Below are positions 1 through 7,796 of a stretch of DNA of 41,306 nt, piece after piece. Source of the DNA: Betaproteobacteria bacterium (GTDB taxonomy: Bacteria > Pseudomonadota > Gammaproteobacteria > Burkholderiales > Burkholderiaceae_C); assembly GCA_009927195.1 (NCBI GenBank), contig RFNL01000453.1, positions 1 through 41,306 of the forward strand. Direction: 5' to 3'. Within the stretch, counting starts at the first letter, position 1. Each line of letters starts with the position of its first letter. The notes under the pieces were generated by a model that ran no database searches, was not told the DNA's origin, and was given only the letters and a program-made list of their open reading frames with translations. The translations under genes and the position numbers were made by a program.

Positions 1-87
1 GGAATTCGTGAATATGCCAAATTTTAGGTTGTCAGGGGTTCTTGTTGAATGATGCCATCGGCGCTGGGCCTTGGGGGTCAACTGGTT

Positions 88-303
88 TCATGCCCAAACA
101 TCTACTTCGGTGCCCAAAGTGTCGAGATTGTCTTTGGCTTTTTGGGAGGGGCGTTGCGAAACGTCGGTATCTGCATCGGGCGTGGAAGGGCCAGGCACCT
201 CAGTCACTCCCAGGGTGAGGGGCTTGGTCACAGCGGATATTTTCCGGATAGCCCCCTGAGCCTTGTTCAGGGGGCGATTGATACTGACGCCAGTGATTTT
301 CAT
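88..303 (-). CDS. Small hypothetical protein (71 aa)
   Basis: I do not recognise this protein. It is 71 residues long, begins MKITGVSINRPLN, has a basic first half and a Pro/Asp/Ser-rich second half, and shows no signal peptide or membrane segment. The start at 303 was chosen over an upstream in-frame ATG at 336 because an AGGAG ribosome-binding site lies 6 nt before it. A TAGAAT -10-like box on the minus strand (356-351), next to an AT-rich tract (357-385), could be its promoter. It lies downstream of the TPR gene on the same strand, separated by about 124 bp. The good ribosome-binding site makes it more likely real than random, but no family supports it. Confidence 0.4.
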   Translation of the reverse strand: MKITGVSINRPLNKAQGAIRKISAVTKPLTLGVTEVPGPSTPDADTDVSQRPSQKAKDNLDTLGTEVDVWA

Positions 304-427
304 GACCGCTCCTGCCATTGCAATCCAAGATTGCAAACGGGTTCGGCAGAATTCTAGTGAACTTTAAAGAAATTTAAAAATAAATCACCTCGCACCACCC
401 GCCTTCGTCCGACAGTGACCTGTAGGG
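304..427 (-). promoter_or_regulatory. AT-rich intergenic region, possible promoter for the 71-aa ORF
   Basis: This 124-bp gap contains a markedly AT-rich stretch (357-385) in otherwise GC-rich DNA. On the minus strand a TAGAAT hexamer (356-351) resembles a sigma-70 -10 box about 48 nt before the ATG of the small ORF. The matching -35 position (379-374, TTTTAA) is poor. This is a candidate only. Confidence 0.25.
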
Positions 428-1486
428 TCAGTCGTAGAAAGAGGTTGTCGTGCAGCACATCACCTTTTGCGACAGATTGCTTCGCAAAAACGGTTGTAAT
501 GCCAGTTGCATGGGTCGGCCATAGCGCGGTAACCCGTCTGAATGGGTTTTTAGGACCCCATTTTCTGATGGATTCACCACGGCCTTGTAAGAGGCCACCA
601 AAGTACTGCCTTGTTCCAGATGCGCCTGCGCCAGATGCGGGGCTATGGCAATGGCTTGTTCAAAACTTTGCAAGGCCTCATTGAATTGTTGCATCGCTTT
701 GAGCGCGCGACCGCGGTTGTAATGGGCTTGCGCAAAACGCGGGTCCAACTCCACTGCCATGGTGAAACTGTTGAGCGCAGGTTCCAATTGTTGCAATTGC
801 AGCAATGCCAAGCCGCGCTCATTGTGGGCTTGGGGCAATTGGGGTTTGAGCTCGATGGCTTTGTCAAAGCTTTCCAACGCCCGCTCGGCCAGTTTTTGCT
901 CCAACAAAATGCGGCCACGCGCCAGGTGATTGAGCGCGTCCTGAGGGTTCAAGGCAATGGCTTGGTCAAAACTGTCCAATGCCGCATCCCACTGGCGCAG
1001 GGCATGAAAGGCTTGTCCACGGTCATGCAAAGTTTGGGCATCGCTTTGCAGGGCAATCGCCCGGTTGTAACTGGCAATGGCCTTGTCCCAGAGCTTCAAA
1101 TGAACCCAAACTTTGCCCATTTGGTGGTGCAGTTTGCCATTTTGCGGGTGCAAAGCAATGGCTTGTTTCAAGCCTTGCAAAGCGTTATCCGGTTGTTTGA
1201 GCGCCATCAAGGCATGGGCCCGTCCCAGGTGCGAAGGTATGTATTGGGGATCCAGGGCGATGGCCTTCTCGTAACTGGCCACAGCCAAAGCCCATGATTT
1301 GAGCTCAGTCAGTGCCTCAGCTTTTTGATGGTGAGTCAGCGCTTGATCAGGTTCCAAGGTCATGGCTCTTTCATAACTGTCGATGGCTTCGCGCAGGTCT
1401 TTCTCTGCAAGGATGTGGCCGTTGCTGGCCGCCCAAGGTGTTGCAGTGCAAAATGACAGCAAAAGGCCGGCAACAAATTTGGACAT
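428..1486 (-). CDS. Exported tetratricopeptide (TPR) repeat protein
   Basis: A 352-residue protein made almost wholly of about eight consecutive 34-residue TPR units (about residues 30-305), each with the typical A..SY.KAI.L.P pattern. TPR arrays form helical scaffolds that bind partner proteins, so no catalytic role is expected. An N-terminal signal peptide (MSKFVAGLLLSFCTATPWA, cleavage after Ala-rich PWAA) suggests a periplasmic or membrane-associated product. The start at 1486 is preferred over an ATG 15 nt upstream because GGGAG lies just before it. The last 50 residues depart from the TPR pattern and contain two adjacent cysteines, which may be a cap or a divergent tail. It is monocistronic, downstream of the FAH-family gene after 189 bp. 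Confidence 0.85.
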   Translation of the reverse strand: MSKFVAGLLLSFCTATPWAASNGHILAEKDLREAIDSYERAMTLEPDQALTHHQKAEALTELKSWALAVASYEKAIALDPQYIPSHLGRAHALMALKQPDNALQGLKQAIALHPQNGKLHHQMGKVWVHLKLWDKAIASYNRAIALQSDAQTLHDRGQAFHALRQWDAALDSFDQAIALNPQDALNHLARGRILLEQKLAERALESFDKAIELKPQLPQAHNERGLALLQLQQLEPALNSFTMAVELDPRFAQAHYNRGRALKAMQQFNEALQSFEQAIAIAPHLAQAHLEQGSTLVASYKAVVNPSENGVLKTHSDGLPRYGRPMQLALQPFLRSNLSQKVMCCTTTSFYD

Positions 1487-1513
1487 GTCTGGAACTCCCA
1501 TCGGTGTTTGCAG

Positions 1514-1574
1514 GTGTCGAAAAGCCTGCTTGGGAGAACCACATGCAATTACTGGGCCTGTATGAATTCGACAC
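1514..1574. repeat. Inverted repeat GTGTCGAA...TTCGACAC upstream of the TPR gene
   Basis: A perfect 8-bp inverted repeat: GTGTCGAA at 1514-1521 and TTCGACAC at 1567-1574, separated by 45 nt. It lies 28-88 bp upstream of the TPR start, inside the presumed promoter region. The arms could be two half-sites of a regulator that loops or binds cooperatively. The long spacer makes a stable RNA hairpin unlikely, and chance is a real alternative. Confidence 0.3.
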
Positions 1575-1675
1575 GGTGGCCGCGTATGAACCCATCATTG
1601 ATATCAAAACAATGAATATTTAGGCTGAAAAGCCAATCCTTGCAATCTTCAACCCCTCAATGTCCAGCAAGGCCA

Positions 1676-2524
1676 TCACCGTTCATCAATGACCCAATTG
1701 GTCAGCGTGCCTATACCGCTGATGGTCACTTCCAGCAAATCGTTGGGTTTGAGCCACAAAGGGGGTTTTCGGGCAAATCCAACGCCATCGGGCGTGCCTG
1801 TGGCAATCACATCGCCTGCCAGCAAAGTGGTGAACTGTGAGATATAAGCAATGATGGTGGGCACATCAAAAATCAGGTCATTGGTTGGGCTGTGCTGAAC
1901 TTGTTGGCCATTGAGGTGGGTGCTCAACAGGAGCTTGGATGGATCTGGAATTTCTTCACGGGTCACGATCCAAGGCCCCATGGAACCGCCGCGCTCAAAG
2001 TTTTTACCCACCGCCACAGAATGCTTGAATTGGTAATCGCGCACGCTGCCATCGTTCATGATGGTGTAACCAAACACATGGTCCAAGGCATTTTCTGCGG
2101 TGATGTATCGACCAGATTTGCCAATCACCAGCGCCAGTTCACCCTCAAAATCATATTCGGTGGAGACCCGTGGCCTGACAATGGGTTGTTGTGATGCGGC
2201 CAGCGATTGCACGTTGCGAAAGAACAAACTGGGGTGATCTGGCAGGGGCGCACCCACTTCAGCCACATGGCCTTTGTAATTTCTGCCAACGCAAAAAATG
2301 CGTTTGACATTGGGCAAGGGCAATTGCAAGACCGCTTGATCGAGTCGTACGCGCGCTTTTGTTTGGCTGATCGATTGCGCCAACAAGTCAGATTGGCCAG
2401 TCTCAATGACATCGAGCAGGCTGGCAAACTGATGGCCCAATGCGGGCCCTAAGTCAACCAAGCCTGAATCGAGTAAAGCCCCGAAAGTGGATTGGCCATC
2501 AACGGAGAAGCTTAAACATTTCAT
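1676..2524 (-). CDS. Fumarylacetoacetate hydrolase (FAH) family protein
   Basis: A 282-residue cytosolic enzyme of the FAH superfamily, which cleaves or hydrates 2-oxo acids (acylpyruvases, 2-keto-4-pentenoate hydratase-like, ureidoglycolate lyase-like). The family hallmark GRNYKGH is at about 80-86. The metal-binding acids sit in YDFEGELALVIG (E127, E129) and NDGSVRDYQ (D158), and GDVIATGTPDGVG is near the C-terminus. Length is normal. The start follows a GAGG site (GAGGCGGCCCC-ATG). It is divergent from the decarboxylase-like gene across a 173-bp shared promoter region, which hints at a shared catabolic pathway, perhaps of an aromatic acid. The exact substrate cannot be read from the sequence. 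Confidence 0.9.
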   Translation of the reverse strand: MKCLSFSVDGQSTFGALLDSGLVDLGPALGHQFASLLDVIETGQSDLLAQSISQTKARVRLDQAVLQLPLPNVKRIFCVGRNYKGHVAEVGAPLPDHPSLFFRNVQSLAASQQPIVRPRVSTEYDFEGELALVIGKSGRYITAENALDHVFGYTIMNDGSVRDYQFKHSVAVGKNFERGGSMGPWIVTREEIPDPSKLLLSTHLNGQQVQHSPTNDLIFDVPTIIAYISQFTTLLAGDVIATGTPDGVGFARKPPLWLKPNDLLEVTISGIGTLTNWVIDER

Positions 2525-2660
2525 GGGGCCGCCTCGCTGTCTGCTGAAGGTTGTGAAATGGCATGTGTATAGTTGATAAAGGTATTGGATGTTCGGAAAT
2601 TGACCGTTTGTTACCGACGCTGCAATTGATATTCAAATGGATATTCTGATGGATTTCAAT

Positions 2661-2675
2661 TGATGCGCTGCATCA
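2661..2675. promoter_or_regulatory. Dyad TGATGC-GCT-GCATCA, candidate operator
   Basis: A perfect 6+3+6 inverted repeat 23 bp before the ATG at 2698, in the divergent region between the FAH and decarboxylase-like genes. The same region has two CAATTGAT copies (2623-2630, 2657-2664) and two GATATTC copies (2628-2634, 2640-2646). The dyad could bind a dimeric repressor. No regulator gene is adjacent. Confidence 0.35.
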
Positions 2676-2697
2676 CCATTAACTGACAGGATGTCAC

Positions 2698-3690
2698 ATG
2701 AGCAAATTGAGAATCACGTTGGCTTGCTGGGATTACGATCGAACTGCGGCGCTGGCCAATGGCACGGTGGTTGCGGATGGACTCGACATCAACTACCTGA
2801 CATTGCCAGTGGAGGAGACATTTTTCAGGATGCTGCGCAGCAAGGAGTTTGAATGCGCAGAAATGTCCTTGTCGTCGTATTGCGTTTCATTGATGAAAGA
2901 TGTGCCAGATTTCATTGCCATCCCTGTTTTTCCTTCGCGCCTCTTCAGACACAACTCGATATTCATCCATGCGGACAGCGGCATCAAGGGGCCTGCTGAT
3001 TTGGTGGGTAAAAAAATTGGAACTCCCGAATACCAAATGACCGCGCCGGTGTGGATCCGTGGCATTTTGGAAGAGCATTACCAAGTTCCACATACCAGTG
3101 TTCAATACCTGACTGGCGGGGCAGAAACGACGGGTCGTGATGAAAAGATCAAACTTCAATTGCCTCCAGCGGTCAAGATCGCACCGATAGGTCCTACCCA
3201 AACCCTGTCCAGCATGATCGCAAAAGGCGAAATCGATGCCATGCACACGGCCAGGGTGCCCTCGACCTTCTACAGCCATCCGCAAAAAGTCAAGCGACTT
3301 TTTGAAAATTTCCAAGAGGTTGAGTCCGATTACTTCAAGAAAACCCAAATTTTGCCCATCATGCACACCATTGTGATCCGCAGGGATGTGTACGAAAAAA
3401 ATCGCTGGATGGCGCAATCCTTATACAAGGCATTCGTCCAATCCCAGCAAATCACTTATCAATCCTTGCGCGAGGTCGCTGCATTAAAAACCATGTTGCC
3501 CTGGCTCCCGGCGCATGTGGAACAACTTGACAGAGAGTTGGGCTCCGATTGGTGGGCCTATGGCTTTCAGCCCAATCGGCATGTGCTGGATACTTTTTTG
3601 CGTTATCACCACCAGCAAGGTTTATCCCAGCGTTTGCTCAAGCCGGAAGAGTTGTTTGCCCCGGAAACATTCGAGGCCTTTAAGATCTGA
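2698..3690 (+). CDS. 4,5-dihydroxyphthalate decarboxylase-like / NMT1-like protein
   Basis: A 330-residue protein of the periplasmic-binding-protein-like fold, most like the family annotated as 4,5-dihydroxyphthalate decarboxylase. It opens with ITLACWDYDRT, typical of that family, and contains ADLVGKKIGTPEYQMTAPVW and a DAMHTARVPSTF segment. There is no signal peptide, which argues for a cytosolic enzyme rather than a transporter receptor, although members are often labelled ABC substrate-binding proteins. The ATG follows an AGG-containing leader (GACAGGATGTCAC). It is divergent from an FAH-family hydrolase, and decarboxylase plus C-C hydrolase would fit degradation of a phthalate- or protocatechuate-like compound. 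No phthalate dioxygenase is in the window, so the substrate is open. Confidence 0.8.
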   Translation: MSKLRITLACWDYDRTAALANGTVVADGLDINYLTLPVEETFFRMLRSKEFECAEMSLSSYCVSLMKDVPDFIAIPVFPSRLFRHNSIFIHADSGIKGPADLVGKKIGTPEYQMTAPVWIRGILEEHYQVPHTSVQYLTGGAETTGRDEKIKLQLPPAVKIAPIGPTQTLSSMIAKGEIDAMHTARVPSTFYSHPQKVKRLFENFQEVESDYFKKTQILPIMHTIVIRRDVYEKNRWMAQSLYKAFVQSQQITYQSLREVAALKTMLPWLPAHVEQLDRELGSDWWAYGFQPNRHVLDTFLRYHHQQGLSQRLLKPEELFAPETFEAFKI

Positions 3691-3988
3691 GCGTCTACGC
3701 AGTCCCCCCCCCAATCAGTCGATCTGTTTTGATGCATGCTTGTTTGGCGCGTTCAACGCGGACGGCGCCACAGCTGAACCCATCATCACCTGGCAATGCA
3801 GGCGCGTGGCGGCAGGCGATGGGATGGTCATGAAGGGGCTCATGTATTCAAAAGCGTTCGTTTTTGGTGTGTGCTTGAGTTTGTGCTCTAGATTGCGGTT
3901 TTCTGTCCGATATTAAGGTGGGTGTCAAAACACCCATGGCCCAGGGGTAGTCCTTTGGCCATTTCGACCGCTTGATTTGTGCACCCTC
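3691..3988 (+). other. 298-bp intergenic region before the protease, with poly-C tract and two stem-loops
   Basis: No gene is supported here. The region opens with a run of nine cytosines (3704-3712). Near its end are two adjacent stem-loops. TGGGTGT-CAAA-ACACCCA (3919-3936) has a 7-bp stem and 4-nt loop. ATGGCC...GGCCAT (3936-3962) has a 6-bp stem plus an inner AGG/CCT pairing. The second ends 26 nt before the protease ATG. Neither is followed by a clear U-tract, so they look more like 5'-UTR structure than a classical terminator. Confidence 0.4.
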
Positions 3989-5794
3989 ATGAAAATCAGT
4001 CCAACCGTTTTGCCAACATCGATTCAATCCAAAGGCATGCCCGAGAAAGTGGGATCGGTGGGCTTGCCCCAATCGGCCAGCAAGGGAATTGCCGTGGCAA
4101 TCCCTGCGGCCAGTGCGCAATCCCATGCTGCACCGGGATTGACCCAATGGGTCATGGGGCGACCTGGCAATGAAATGAGCGCCACCACCGGATTGGTCAA
4201 TGGCAAGGCGGCCTCAGTGCCCTTGACCTTGAGTTTGAAAAAAGGGGCTACCTATTCTTTCACGGGGGCATATGGTTATTCATACACCGGCAAATCAGCG
4301 CCTGTTGTCACCATGACCCTGACAGATGGCCAAGGCAAGGTCGTGAGTTCCAGCAAGGGCAACGCATTGACCTATGTTGCTACGGCCGATGGCGATTTCA
4401 CGATCACCATGGCCATCACAACCGCCAAGGGCTTTATGGCGCAATTCACCAATTACAAGTTGAATGCCAATCAAACCCTGTCCAAGTTACCCGTCAGCAG
4501 TGGCGACAAGAATGTGGACGCTGTGTTGGCGGGCGGATCCAATTGGTGGCACGACGCAGGTAATCTCGCCACACCGACCAACACACTTATTTCTCCCACA
4601 ATCAAGCAGCTGAGTGGTGCCAGATCATCCATTTCATATGGGTTCTTATCTGGAAATGAGTCTTATTTGTCGACGGCCGATAAAAAGAATTTCGAGGCCA
4701 TTCAACCGCTACAAAAAACGGCAATTAAATCGGCCTTTGATTACCTGTCAGGGTTGATCAATGTGGATTTTGTGCTGGACAATGACCATGCCGATATTCG
4801 GTTTGGCAACAACGACCAAAGCAGCAGCGCAGGGTACGCCACCTACCCGTCCACAGATCCCAATCGCCCCTCTATCCTGATGCTCGATAACAGCAACAAC
4901 GACCAAAACAAAGGCGGTAATTTAGCGGTCATGGGCAGCTATGGTTGGGAAACCTTGATTCATGAAATAGGTCATACCATGGGCTTGAAACACCCTGGCG
5001 CATACAACGCAGGCGGCGGCACCACGGCAGGCCCTTATTTGCCCCAGCCGATTGAAAACAGGGCCATGACCATCATGTCCTACAACAATCCACTGGCATC
5101 CAATCTCGTTACCTTAACGGGTACAACCACGGCTAACGCTTACACTTTGCGCACTGACATTTCTGCTGCCAATCCAGTTACCTATCAAACCCTGGACATC
5201 GCAGCACTTCAGTACATCTATGGTGCCAATACCAACACCACAGCGGCGGAAGTGTCCATCAAGGACAACTTTCAAACATTTCAAACGCTTTGGGCGCCCA
5301 CAGGTGTGACGCTCAATGCCTCAGAGACGACGCGGGAGAATTTGTTTGATTTGCGCGCCGGGGGTTACAGCTCTGTATCAGTTCGAACAGAGGCCGATCA
5401 ATTGGCAGGATTCAAATCACAGCTATTGGCCCAAGGTTTTGACCAATCCAAGGCTTCAGCCGCTGCCAGCTCGGTCATGTCTTCGCTCAAGACCAAAAAA
5501 GCCGATGTCACCCTCTACAACGGTAAAAATGCCTTGGCCTTGAGTTATGGCAGCAAAGTGTCCGCAGTGGTGGGTGGGTCGGCAGCCGATAAGTTTTATG
5601 CCAGCAACTACGACACCGAAATCGATGGTGGAGAGGGCACCGACACCTTGTACTTGCAAGGCACGGCTAAAGACTGGACCATAGACAGGGACAGGGGCTT
5701 GGCCACTGCCATAACCGGCGGGGCAAAGATCAAGTTTCGCAGCATAGAGGCCATCAGTTATTACAAGGCCAATACAGCCCTGCTGCACGCTTGA
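3989..5794 (+). CDS. Serralysin-like (M10) zinc metalloprotease, probably secreted
   Basis: A 601-residue metzincin peptidase. The zinc motif HEIGHTMGLKHP lies at residues 325-336 (ligands H325, H329, H335; general base E326), followed by a Met-turn TIMSYNNP, both typical of serralysins. Residues about 50-165 resemble a beta-sandwich PPC-type domain. The C-terminus has one degenerate calcium-loop-like element (DGGEGTDTLYL) and the terminal motif KIKFRSIEAISYY seen in type I secretion substrates. A clear RTX repeat array is missing. There is no Sec signal peptide, as expected for type I secretion, but no ABC/MFP/TolC secretion genes are nearby. ATG 3989 is chosen over an in-frame TTG at 3977; neither has a good ribosome-binding site. 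Confidence 0.88.
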   Translation: MKISPTVLPTSIQSKGMPEKVGSVGLPQSASKGIAVAIPAASAQSHAAPGLTQWVMGRPGNEMSATTGLVNGKAASVPLTLSLKKGATYSFTGAYGYSYTGKSAPVVTMTLTDGQGKVVSSSKGNALTYVATADGDFTITMAITTAKGFMAQFTNYKLNANQTLSKLPVSSGDKNVDAVLAGGSNWWHDAGNLATPTNTLISPTIKQLSGARSSISYGFLSGNESYLSTADKKNFEAIQPLQKTAIKSAFDYLSGLINVDFVLDNDHADIRFGNNDQSSSAGYATYPSTDPNRPSILMLDNSNNDQNKGGNLAVMGSYGWETLIHEIGHTMGLKHPGAYNAGGGTTAGPYLPQPIENRAMTIMSYNNPLASNLVTLTGTTTANAYTLRTDISAANPVTYQTLDIAALQYIYGANTNTTAAEVSIKDNFQTFQTLWAPTGVTLNASETTRENLFDLRAGGYSSVSVRTEADQLAGFKSQLLAQGFDQSKASAAASSVMSSLKTKKADVTLYNGKNALALSYGSKVSAVVGGSAADKFYASNYDTEIDGGEGTDTLYLQGTAKDWTIDRDRGLATAITGGAKIKFRSIEAISYYKANTALLHA

Positions 5795-5910
5795 CCGACA
5801 CCCACTGATCGCTCAAGGGCTGGGCGGCCCCGTTGATTGCTTGGCTAGGCCTGGAAGGCCATGGTTTGCGTGCGATTGCCAAAAACTTGCTTGCCCAAGG
5901 AGCGATGCCA

Positions 5911-7725
5911 TTATGGTGCGGCGTCTGGTTTGAACCCTGCATAGCGAGATACACGCTGTGACTGAACCAGGCGGCGGACACGGCGTTGGGGTAGCCCAAT
6001 GTGATGCAAGGTTTGGCTGGCCAAGCTCAAACTGGCCTCAAATATTTCCGGCACCACATCGCGGGCACCAGCTTCGCGCAAATGATTCAAGTCGTAGTCG
6101 TCCCGGGTGCGAACAACCACAGGAACGGTGGGCGCATGTTGTTGGACCAGTGCCAGCACCTTGAGTGCAGTTTGCGTATCGTCGCAACTGATGACCACGG
6201 CTGAGGCGCGTGCCAATCCAGCAGACATCAAACTGGCCAATTGCGTGGCGTCGCCATATTCGACCCGATGGCCCGCGAGCATTGCGGCATGGACCACATC
6301 CGGATGCAGGTCCAAGGCAATATAACCAATGTTTTCTGCCTCCAACAAATGGCAAAGATTTTTCCCGGTGCGGCCAAAACCACAAACGATGACGTGATGA
6401 TCAATCGACATGCTGTGCTGCGCCAAAGCCGTGAGGTGCAAGGATTGAGATAACCAGTCATCGGCTGTAAATCGGTAAACCATGCGTTCAGCGTATTGAA
6501 TCAAAAATGGCGTAGCCACCATGGACAGCACCATGGCGGCTAAAACAGGATTTGACCAAAGTGGGTTGATCAATCCATTGGCCAGGCCCAGCGAGAGAAG
6601 CACAAAGCCAAATTCGCCAGCTTGCGCGAGATAAATCCCGGTTTTCGCAGCCACGCCCAGTGGCGCGCCGACCCACTTGGCCAATGCCGCCACCAACAAA
6701 GCCTTGATGACCACGGGAACCACCGTCAACACCAATACCCAGGCCCACTGTTGGTACAAAACCGCCCAATCCAGTTTCATGCCAATGGTGATGAAAAACA
6801 ATCCCAGCAAGACATCATGAAAGGGTCGAATGTCGTTTTCGATGCGGAGTTTGAAGTCGGTCTCTGCAATCAGCATCCCCGCCATGAATGCGCCCATCGC
6901 CATCGAAAGTCCGGCAAGTTCGGTCAACCAAGAAAGACCCAATGTGATGAGCAATATATTCAGAATGAACAACTCGTCACTTTTGCGCAGTTCAATGATT
7001 TGTAGCCACCAGCGCATGACCTTTTGGCCGCCCCAGAGCAAGACGGTGACCAACATACCGGCCTTGAGCAGGGCCAAAGCCAGGGTGGTCCAGACGTTTC
7101 CTTCGTTGACCTGACCCAGCGCGGGTATGAGCACCAGCAAAGGCACCACAGCCAAGTCTTGAAAGAGCAATGCACCCATCACGCGATGACCATGGGGGGT
7201 TTCCAACTCGGCACGATCGGCCATCATCTTGACCACAATGGCCGTGCTGGACATGGCGAATGCAGCCCCCAATGCGAGTGCGCCCTGCCAGGTCAAATCC
7301 CAAGGCAATTGCAAGGTCTTCAAGAACCACCACAGCAAAGCATGACCTGCCACAGCGCCCAGCAATGTCAGAACCACTTGCGCCATTCCAAAGCCGAATA
7401 CCAACTGCCGCATGCCCATCAATTTAGGCAGGTTGAATTCCAGGCCAATCACAAACATCAAAAAAACCACCCCAAATTCGGCCAAGTATGTAACGCCTGG
7501 GTCTTGCGTGAATTGATGGTTGAATGCGTGGCCCAAAATGATGCCTGCCATCAAATAGCCCAACATGGCTGGCCAATGCAGCAAACGGCAAATCACCACG
7601 CTGATGACCGCTGCCAACAGGTAAATCAGGGTCAGGTCCAAGCCATTCATTGCGATATTCGCCATTCCATTCAATTCCCAAAAGAATCCATGTGCGGTCT
7701 CAATGCGTAGAAGTTCATGGGTCAT
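5911..7725 (-). CDS. KefB/KefC-type monovalent cation:proton antiporter (CPA2)
   Basis: An inner-membrane protein of about 604 residues with an N-terminal Na+/H+-exchanger domain of roughly 12 helices (about residues 30-420) and a C-terminal cytosolic TrkA-N/RCK NAD-binding domain (about 445-560; VIVCGFGRTGKN is the dinucleotide-binding turn). FQDLAVVPLL and GLEFNLPKL are hallmark segments of the KefB/KefC/YbaL group. Proteins of this type exchange K+ or Na+ for protons and are often gated by thiol adducts or nucleotides. The start is uncertain: ATG 7725 has a GGA at -8, while ATG 7665 (MANIAMNGLDL) sits just before the first helix. Upstream extension would run into the divergent Bug gene. 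No KefF/KefG-type accessory gene is present. Confidence 0.88.
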   Translation of the reverse strand: MTHELLRIETAHGFFWELNGMANIAMNGLDLTLIYLLAAVISVVICRLLHWPAMLGYLMAGIILGHAFNHQFTQDPGVTYLAEFGVVFLMFVIGLEFNLPKLMGMRQLVFGFGMAQVVLTLLGAVAGHALLWWFLKTLQLPWDLTWQGALALGAAFAMSSTAIVVKMMADRAELETPHGHRVMGALLFQDLAVVPLLVLIPALGQVNEGNVWTTLALALLKAGMLVTVLLWGGQKVMRWWLQIIELRKSDELFILNILLITLGLSWLTELAGLSMAMGAFMAGMLIAETDFKLRIENDIRPFHDVLLGLFFITIGMKLDWAVLYQQWAWVLVLTVVPVVIKALLVAALAKWVGAPLGVAAKTGIYLAQAGEFGFVLLSLGLANGLINPLWSNPVLAAMVLSMVATPFLIQYAERMVYRFTADDWLSQSLHLTALAQHSMSIDHHVIVCGFGRTGKNLCHLLEAENIGYIALDLHPDVVHAAMLAGHRVEYGDATQLASLMSAGLARASAVVISCDDTQTALKVLALVQQHAPTVPVVVRTRDDYDLNHLREAGARDVVPEIFEASLSLASQTLHHIGLPQRRVRRLVQSQRVSRYAGFKPDAAP

Positions 7726-7796
7726 GATTGTCCAACAGGGAAACTGTTCAAAGCGGTTAAACTGAATCTGAATATTTTTTGGAGGAGACGTTGGGT

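Noticed and set aside
5848..5860. GGCCT-GGA-AGGCC stem between the protease and antiporter genes as a terminator
   Set aside because: The stem has only 5 bp and no U-tract on either strand, though the convergent position would fit.
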